In this document: positions 14,166-18,828 of the stretch, in pieces
Numbering within the stretch: the first letter of the stretch is position 1
Layout of the letters: the number at the start of each line of letters is the position of its first letter
Assembly (NCBI GenBank): GCA_039033855.1
Contig: JBCCBV010000033.1
Span: 1-18,828, forward strand
Direction: 5' to 3'
Source: JBCCBV01 sp039033855
GTDB taxonomy: Bacteria; Planctomycetota; Phycisphaerae; Phycisphaerales; Phycisphaeraceae
DNA length: 18,828 nucleotides
Position numbers and translations under genes: made by a program
Notes under the pieces: model-generated
Told to the model about the DNA's origin: nothing
The model's database searches: none
What the model saw: only the letters and a program-made list of their open reading frames with translations

Positions 14166-16112
14166 TCACGCCCGGCGTCGACGGATCAAGGCCGGGGCGG
14201 CGAGGGCGAGCAGCGCGGCGGAGGCGGGTTCGGGCACGGTGCTGGGGGCCGAGGCGCCGAAGTTGTCGGCGAGCAGGGCGAAGTCGAGCAGGTTGACCTG
14301 TCCGTCGCCGTTGAAGTCGCCGTCGCCGACTCCGCCGATGACGGTGCTGTTGAAGTTGTCGGAGAGGATGTCGAAGTCGAGCAGGTCGACGACGCCGTCG
14401 TCGTTGGCGTCGCCCACGAGGATCGGGTCGCCGACGGTGGCGAGCACCTGGACGGTGAGGTCGGCGAGGTCGGCGGCGCCGAACACGCCGGCGTGGTCGG
14501 CCAGGTCGAGGGTGAAGGACGTGGAGAACGTTCCGGTGTTCGAGAGATCGAGGTTGATTTGCAGCGACTGCGATCCGCCGGCGGCCAGGTCGGCGAACGA
14601 CCCGAGGCTCGAGAACGGGCCGGACACGCCGGGGGCGAACGACAGCAGGTCGAGGCCGGCGGTGAAGGCGCCGCCGAGGTTGAACACGTCGAACGTTTCG
14701 CTGGCCGACCCGCCTGGCGTTTGACCGAGGACGCCGAAGTCGATGACCAGGGTGTCTTGCACGGTGCCGGCGTCGAAGGAGCCTTGGGCGCTGTTGACGA
14801 CGGTGAAGTCGACGTTCTCGGAGAAGTTTCCGTTTTGCACGGCCTGGCTGGTGCTGTTGACGTTGACCGCGCCTGACTTGGCGCCGGTGGTGGCGGTGTC
14901 GAGGTTGACCGCGTGGGTGTTGGCTCCGCCGGTGGCGTTGTCGGTTTGGTTGAGGAAGGCTCCGGAAACGTCGCCGGTGGTGGTGACGCTGTAGTCGAGT
15001 TCGTCGGCGCCGTTGGCGGTGGCGACCGGGGCGGCGTTGGAGACGGACACGTCGAGGGCGACGGGCGTGCCGGCGAGGACGAGGGTGGGGGCGGTGTCGA
15101 GGGCGACGCTCTGGATAGCGGGGATCTGGTAGTCGACGACGACGGGCAGGTGGTCGCCGGCGGTGGCCAGGGCGTCGAGGACGTTCAGGGGGTATTCGCG
15201 GCCGAAGCGGTCGACGTTGATGGCCTGGTTAAAGGATTGGCCGTCGTTGCCGAAGGCGCGGTAGCTGCCGGGGATAAGGTCGAAGCCTTCGCCGTCGAGC
15301 ACTTCGGCGGTGGTGAGTTGGAAGTCGAAGCGGTCGTCGACCCCGCCTGTGGTCAGGCCTCCGCCGCCTGAGGCGGGCGACTGGGTGTGGATGTCGGCGA
15401 AGCTGCTGTTGTTGTTCCAGTTGCCGGGCCGGTTGAGGGGGTCGAACGCTTGGCCGGGGCCGGGGGACAGGAGTTCCTGGTAGGCGCCCTCGAAGGAGGA
15501 GCGCATGTTGAAGTCGCCGAGGTAGATGGCGTGGGTGCCTTGGCCGCGGGTGTCGCTCAGGGCGCGGATGGCGGTGGCTTCGATGAGTCGGCGGGCTTCG
15601 TTGGACCCGCCGGTGCCGGCCTTGTAGTGGGAGTTGTAGGCGTATGCGTCTGCGGCGGCGTCGTATCCGAGGGGTCGGAATCGGTTTTCGACCGGGGCGC
15701 GCGGGGCGCCGGAGGACGAGGCTCCGATGGCCTGGGTCTGGCTGATGAGGTCGACGGTTTCGGAGTTGTAGACGGTGGAGGCCCCGCCGGTGCCGGCGAA
15801 GGTGGTGGCGCCGACGAAGAAGCCGATTTCGTAGCGGTCGGTGTTGTAGATGTCGTTGAGCAGCGCGGCGTAGGCGAAGTTTTCGGCGGCGCTTTGTTCT
15901 TGGAGGAACAGGATGTCGATGGGTCGGGCGATGCCGTTGACGTTGTCGTCGCCGATGGCTTCGAGGACGACGTCGGCGCCGGGTCGGGGTCCGCCGTTGG
16001 GGTTCCAGGAGACGATGCGGAGCTGGGCCTGGGCGGTGGTGAGGGCGGGGCTGGCGGTCAGGCACAGGGCGGCGCCGGCGATCAGGGCACGGGTGGAGAA
16101 CGGCTGGGGCAT
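14166..16112 (-). CDS. Secreted endonuclease/exonuclease/phosphatase-family protein with dockerin-like repeats and PEP-CTERM tail
   Basis: 648 residues. The signal peptide (1-30) ends TTAQAQ. Residues 31-330 form an EEP-superfamily domain (DNase I-like fold) with a full active-site set: SWNPNG (Asn37), FLQEQ (Glu72), NSHYKAG (His162), LGDFN (Asp200, Asn202), DDRFDF (Asp260), AGDHLP (Asp320, His321). It should cleave phosphodiester or phosphomonoester bonds outside the cytoplasm; extracellular DNase is the likeliest guess, but the family also cuts phospholipid and inositol phosphates. Residues 340-562 are Thr/Asn/Asp-rich beta-sandwich-like, in the style of choice-of-anchor domains. Residues 567-620 hold two Ca-binding dockerin-like repeats (GDANDDGVVDLLDFDILSDNF and GDFNGDGQVNLLDFALLADNF, each about 21 long). 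VPEP (626-629) and RRRR (644-647) form the sorting tail. ATG 16112 is set by the signal peptide; AGGAAG lies upstream. Confidence 0.9.
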   Translation of the reverse strand: MPQPFSTRALIAGAALCLTASPALTTAQAQLRIVSWNPNGGPRPGADVVLEAIGDDNVNGIARPIDILFLQEQSAAENFAYAALLNDIYNTDRYEIGFFVGATTFAGTGGASTVYNSETVDLISQTQAIGASSSGAPRAPVENRFRPLGYDAAADAYAYNSHYKAGTGGSNEARRLIEATAIRALSDTRGQGTHAIYLGDFNMRSSFEGAYQELLSPGPGQAFDPLNRPGNWNNNSSFADIHTQSPASGGGGLTTGGVDDRFDFQLTTAEVLDGEGFDLIPGSYRAFGNDGQSFNQAINVDRFGREYPLNVLDALATAGDHLPVVVDYQIPAIQSVALDTAPTLVLAGTPVALDVSVSNAAPVATANGADELDYSVTTTGDVSGAFLNQTDNATGGANTHAVNLDTATTGAKSGAVNVNSTSQAVQNGNFSENVDFTVVNSAQGSFDAGTVQDTLVIDFGVLGQTPGGSASETFDVFNLGGAFTAGLDLLSFAPGVSGPFSSLGSFADLAAGGSQSLQINLDLSNTGTFSTSFTLDLADHAGVFGAADLADLTVQVLATVGDPILVGDANDDGVVDLLDFDILSDNFNSTVIGGVGDGDFNGDGQVNLLDFALLADNFGASAPSTVPEPASAALLALAAPALIRRRRA

Positions 16113-16598
16113 GTGTCTTTGTCTTCCTGGGGTCACGCAGGGGTCGGGGGGCGGGGGCCGGGAGGGCGCACGGCGATCGATTTCGCCATGCCCGGGTGAG
16201 AGGGTGGCGGTAGAACCGCGGGGGCGTCGAAACATTCGCGCCGCTTCACCAGATTCACACACGCTTTTGCGAGGGTTGAACCAAGCGGTTCAGAGTATGT
16301 GCGGTGCGTGAGGGGATTGTGAGCAGCGGACACGTTTGGGTCAGAAAGTGTCAGCAGAGCGCGAGAAGGCGGCAGAAGCGGGGGTTTAGACCGGATGGAG
16401 AATCGGTCCAGGCGGGAGCGCGGCAGGCCGGAGGTGGAGGTTGAGACGGGATGAACCGGATGCGGAGGGATGGAGACGGGAGACGGGAGGCCGAGTTGCG
16501 AGCCGGGCACTGTGTGCTCGGTCGGCGCGCAGGGACTTGGCTCGCCCATTAGACGTACAGGCCTGGCGGTCTGCTGTTGCCGGGTGGGGCGCTGCGGA
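16113..16598. other. 486-bp spacer between the E2 and nuclease genes
   Basis: No credible gene lies here: the longest open frames are proline- or arginine-rich and lack a start with a ribosome binding site. The stretch is less G-rich than the genes around it. It contains one perfect inverted repeat (16277-16292) and otherwise no structure that I can name. It must hold the promoter of the minus-strand nuclease gene, but no -35/-10 pair stands out. Confidence 0.5.
16277..16292. promoter_or_regulatory. TGAACC-AAGC-GGTTCA inverted repeat, possible operator
   Basis: A perfect 6-bp inverted repeat with a 4-bp centre, 165 bp upstream of the ATG of the exported nuclease. Such a spacing and size suits a dimeric regulator. 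There is no T-tract, so it is unlikely to be a terminator for the E2 gene, which ends 300 bp away. Assignment is inference. Confidence 0.35.
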
Positions 16599-17963
16599 TC
16601 AGACCAGGAGCGAGGCGGGGTTTTCGAGGAGTCCGCGGAGGGTGGTGAGGTACTCGGCGGCCATGGCGCCGTCGATCACGCGGTGGTCGCCGGAGACGGT
16701 GAGGTTCATTTCCAGGCCGATGCCGAGCTCGCCATTGCGGACCACGGGTTTTTGTAAGGCCCCGCCGATGGCGACGATGGCGGCGTTGGGCGGGTTGACG
16801 ATGGCGGTGAACTGGGTGACGCCGTATTTGGGCATGCCCAGGTTGGAGAGGGTGATGGTGGAGTCGGCCATCTCTTCGGGGGCCAGGCCGCGTCCGCGGG
16901 CTTTGCCGGCGAGGTCTTTCATCTCTTGCGAGATGGCGCGCAGACCTTTGGACTCAACGTGCTTGATGACCGCGACGACCAGCCCACCGCCCCGCTCGGC
17001 GGGCAGCGCGATGGCGGCGCCCACGTTGACCGCGGCGTGGTACTGGATGGCGTCGCCGGTCCAGGAGCTGTTGATTTCGGGGTGCTGCAGGCAGGCGAGC
17101 GCCACGGCCCGGGTGACAAAGTCGTTGACCGACAGCTTCACGCCTTGCGATTCGAGCTGCTTGTTGATGGTCGAGCGCAGGGACATGAGCTCGTCCATGG
17201 CGACGGCGACGGAGACCTGGAAGTGCGGGACGGTGGTCTTGGATTCGACCAGTCGCTTGGCGATGGTCTTGCGCATGCCCGAGACGGGGACGGTTTTGTC
17301 CTCGAGCTGGGTGGGCACGGGCAGCGGCGCGGGCGCTGGCGAAGACGCGGCGGAAGCCGCGTCGCTTCGTGCGGAATCGGCTGCGGGCGTGGTCGGCGTA
17401 TTTCCGGGGGCCGTCGCGCCCTTGGCGGCGGCGAGGATGTCTCGTTTGATGATGCGTCCGTCGGGCCCGGTGCCGGTGAGGCTGGCGAGGTCGACGCCGT
17501 GCTCTTCGGCGAGTTTGCGGGCCAGGGGCGAGGCTTTGATCTTGCCGCCCCCCCCGGAAGTAGCCCCGGAAGTAGCGCCGGAAGTGGCCCCGGAAGGAGT
17601 TGCCGTTGGGGCGGGTTCGGGGGCGGAGGTATCGGCGGGCGCGTCGCTTGCGGGCGCGCTTCCGGGGGCGCTTGCGGGGGCGGGGGCGCCCAGGTCGGCG
17701 TTGGCGGCGTCTTCGACCGATTCACCCGCTTCGGCGAGAATGGCGATGACCTGGCCCACGGCGACGGTCTGGCCCTCGTCGATGGCGATTTTGGCCAGGG
17801 TGCCCTCGTCGAAGGTCTGGAGTTCCATGGTGGCCTTGTCGGTCTCGACATCGGCGAGCACGTCGGAAGCGGAGACCTTGTCGCCCACGGCGACGTTCCA
17901 CTTGAGCAGCGTGCCCTCTTCCATGGTGTCGGACAGGCGGGGCATGGTGACGGGGATGGGCAT
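16599..17963 (-). CDS. Dihydrolipoamide acyltransferase (E2), pyruvate dehydrogenase type
   Basis: A 454-residue cytoplasmic core enzyme of a 2-oxoacid dehydrogenase complex; it moves acyl groups from lipoyl-lysine to CoA. Residues 1-78 are a lipoyl domain (MPRLSDTMEEGTLLKW, lipoyl Lys43 in VETDKATME). Residues 79-140 and 182-218 are Ala/Pro linkers. Residues 142-178 are the E1/E3-binding domain (KASPLARKLAEEHGVDL, GTGPDGRIIKRDIL). Residues 225-454 form the catalytic domain ending with SGDHRVIDGAMAAEYL, where His427 and Asp431 are catalytic. PRLSDTMEEG and the single lipoyl domain favour pyruvate over 2-oxoglutarate, but this is not proved. ATG 17963 has GGAG 7 nt upstream; the longer frame adds non-coding-like residues. 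No E1 or E3 gene is visible nearby. The first linker holds a 12-bp tandem repeat. Confidence 0.92.
   Translation of the reverse strand: MPIPVTMPRLSDTMEEGTLLKWNVAVGDKVSASDVLADVETDKATMELQTFDEGTLAKIAIDEGQTVAVGQVIAILAEAGESVEDAANADLGAPAPASAPGSAPASDAPADTSAPEPAPTATPSGATSGATSGATSGGGGKIKASPLARKLAEEHGVDLASLTGTGPDGRIIKRDILAAAKGATAPGNTPTTPAADSARSDAASAASSPAPAPLPVPTQLEDKTVPVSGMRKTIAKRLVESKTTVPHFQVSVAVAMDELMSLRSTINKQLESQGVKLSVNDFVTRAVALACLQHPEINSSWTGDAIQYHAAVNVGAAIALPAERGGGLVVAVIKHVESKGLRAISQEMKDLAGKARGRGLAPEEMADSTITLSNLGMPKYGVTQFTAIVNPPNAAIVAIGGALQKPVVRNGELGIGLEMNLTVSGDHRVIDGAMAAEYLTTLRGLLENPASLLV
17554..17601. repeat. 12-bp tandem repeat in the E2 linker
   Basis: Four consecutive 12-bp units, CCGGAAGTAGCC, CCGGAAGTAGCG, CCGGAAGTGGCC and CCGGAAGGAGTT, lie end to end. 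On the coding strand they give the linker repeat GATS GATS GATS preceded by a diverged unit (residues 122-137). Because 12 bp is a whole number of codons, gain or loss of units would change linker length without breaking the frame. Confidence 0.85.
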
Positions 17964-18427
17964 GGAAGGTCTCCGAGAATCAAGAACGAATCGGGAAGCC
18001 CCCGGAATCGGGGTTGTGGGCCGGCCGAGTGCATGGCCGGGCGTTCCGGGGGTGGCGAGCGTGGACGGGTTCGCCGGGTGGGGAGTGTAGGGCCGAAGCG
18101 ACATGGTGTTGGTTCGAGCCGGCGATGAGCCTTCGCCGAGGCGGCCGAAACGCCGTTATCCGTGCGGGCCATGGCGATGTTTGCGCGATTGGGAAGCGCG
18201 GGTTTTCTGGGTCGCAGCCGCTTCCGCTGCCGCCACGCGCCGGTTAGGCTGATTCACGCCGGGCGTGACGGCGATGCTTGCGCTGGGGGGCGCGGCCGGG
18301 GTGACGCGTCGTCGGCGAGGCACGGGCTGCGCGTGGGGCCGGTGATGGCGGTGTGCGGCGCGGCGGGCTTGATGCGTCGAAGACGCCGTGCGTGATGAGC
18401 GCAGCGGGCGGCGGGGAATTGCGCAGG

Positions 18428-18500
18428 ACCCCCGGGCAGAGCCCGGGGCGAAAGCAGAACGGTGTGCGTGGGCCATCACGGGCCAGACGCCCGCGCCACG
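18428..18500. repeat. B and A palindromes, right-hand copies
   Basis: The B unit is CCCCGGGC (18430-18437), loop AGA, GCCCGGGG (18441-18448), a perfect 8-bp stem and the best B copy in the window. Twenty-eight bases on, the A unit GGCCATCACGGGC-CAGAC-GCCCGCG (18471-18495) has one mismatch in its stem. The order B then A is opposite to that in 146-456. Confidence 0.65.
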
Positions 18501-18543
18501 TGGGAGGTTGGCCGGGCACGCGGTGTCCGGCTCGCAAATGGAG

Positions 18544-18632
18544 CCCCTCACCCGCTGGCCGGCTGACGCACGGCTCGCCGCCCGCCCCCGCGGGGAGAGG
18601 GTGCGGAGGTGTGACGGGCCAGACGCCGGTGC
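18544..18632. repeat. C palindrome copy 4 (long form) followed by an A fragment
   Basis: CCCCTCACCCGCTGGCCGGC begins a decayed long C unit that ends GGGGAGAGGGT near 18602. Its left part matches the long copy at 7471-7530, but the central palindrome has lost most of its pairing. ACGGGCCAGACGCCGGTGC (18614-18632) is an A-type fragment that shares ACGGGCCAGACGCC with the A copy at 18478. Confidence 0.6.
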
Positions 18633-18704
18633 GGCGGACCGAGGGGCAGTGGGCTTGCATCGGAGCAGTGGTGTGAGGCCCCGCTCCCTCACGGGTCTTT
18701 TGCA

Positions 18705-18827
18705 TCACGGGTCGCGGGTGGTGGCATTGCGTTGACGCAGGGTTCGGTGTGCGGCGTGGATCAGGAGCTTGCCGGCGACCCAACGGCGCACGCGTTCCAG
18801 GCCGCGCACGTGCTGGGGCAGCGGGCC
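18705..18827 (-). CDS. C-terminal fragment of an unidentified protein
   Basis: On the minus strand a frame enters from the right edge and stays open for 40 codons to a TGA at 18705-18707. It reads LPQHVRGLERVRRWVAGKLL (part) and then IHAAHRTLRQRNATTRDP before the stop. The peptide is basic and helical and does not identify a family. Codon choice (GTC, GCC, CTC, ATC, AAG) is normal for the genes here, which is why I list it; the short length makes it uncertain. It would be transcribed toward E2 across the repeat-rich region. Confidence 0.35.
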   Translation of the reverse strand, partial: GPLPQHVRGLERVRRWVAGKLLIHAAHRTLRQRNATTRDP

Positions 18828-18828
18828 C

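Larger units (their letters stand above)
17964..18704. other. 741-bp gene-poor region with leader hairpin and repeats
   Basis: No open frame here looks coding; all are Arg/Pro/Ala-rich on both strands and lack a ribosome binding site. The left part is the upstream region of the E2 gene and contains an inverted repeat CCGGCC (18021-18026), 8-nt spacer, GGCCGG (18035-18040), 57 bp before the ATG. The right part (18428-18632) holds B, A, C and A palindromes in that order. Confidence 0.5.

Noticed and set aside
16133..16549. 138-residue minus-strand open frame in the E2-nuclease spacer
   Set aside because: Pro/Ser/Thr-rich with no motif, no ribosome binding site, and it would overlap the likely promoter of the nuclease gene.
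18253..18395. Two short peptides ending in a Gly-Ala stretch plus RRRR (AMLALGGAAGVTRRRR and VMAVCGAAGLMRRRRRA), possible remnants of PEP-CTERM tails
   Set aside because: Neither has VPEP in front, the two lie in different frames, and upstream of the first there is an in-frame stop after a few codons. GC-rich spacer DNA easily yields Ala/Gly/Arg strings.

Overview
The window looks like chromosomal DNA of a high-GC planctomycete, most likely of the Phycisphaerae. Three things point there: two proteins with PEP-CTERM sorting tails (VPEP, hydrophobic stretch, Arg cluster), a dockerin-like pair of Ca-binding repeats directly before one of those tails, and very GC-rich genes scattered on both strands with short loose operons. 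No phage, plasmid, transposase, CRISPR or RNA gene is recognisable. The lineage is an inference from architecture, not from a database match.

Layout. 1-65 is the start of an unidentified minus-strand gene. 66-507 is a gene-free block of back-to-back hairpins, including a direct repeat of about 115 bp. 508-1943 (minus) holds rpe, a small TPR protein and a small two-helix membrane protein; the last two overlap by 4 bp. 2172-4606 (plus) is a tightly coupled gene pair: a PilZ / receiver-like / Hpt-like protein followed by an EAL-HDOD protein. 4711-6246 (minus) is an LCAT-type lipase-acyltransferase lipoprotein. 6522-9060 (plus) carries an FtsQ/POTRA-like membrane protein, an unknown six-helix membrane protein and greA. 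9198-11120 (plus) is a secreted TPR protein. 11325-13238 (plus) is a PocR-like / GAF / SpoIIE-type phosphatase. 13386-14111 (plus) and 14166-16112 (minus) are two convergent PEP-CTERM proteins, a repeat-rich beta protein and a secreted endonuclease/exonuclease/phosphatase-family enzyme. 16599-17963 (minus) is the E2 acyltransferase of a 2-oxoacid dehydrogenase complex. 17964-18704 is again gene-free with the same palindrome families, and 18705-18827 is the tail of a minus-strand gene leaving the window.

How the genes fit together. Most are unrelated housekeeping or envelope genes. The part with the clearest system character is the PilZ + EAL-HDOD pair. Its PilZ ligand motifs are intact, while the receiver-like and Hpt-like parts lack key phosphotransfer residues, and the EAL domain keeps most metal-site acids but has lost the usual loop. 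A possible sigma-28-like promoter lies upstream, and 15 bp of it recur upstream of the FtsQ-like gene. The second theme is the network of modular palindromes (three families here called A, B and C) between genes. At one place a copy sits where a bidirectional terminator would be expected.
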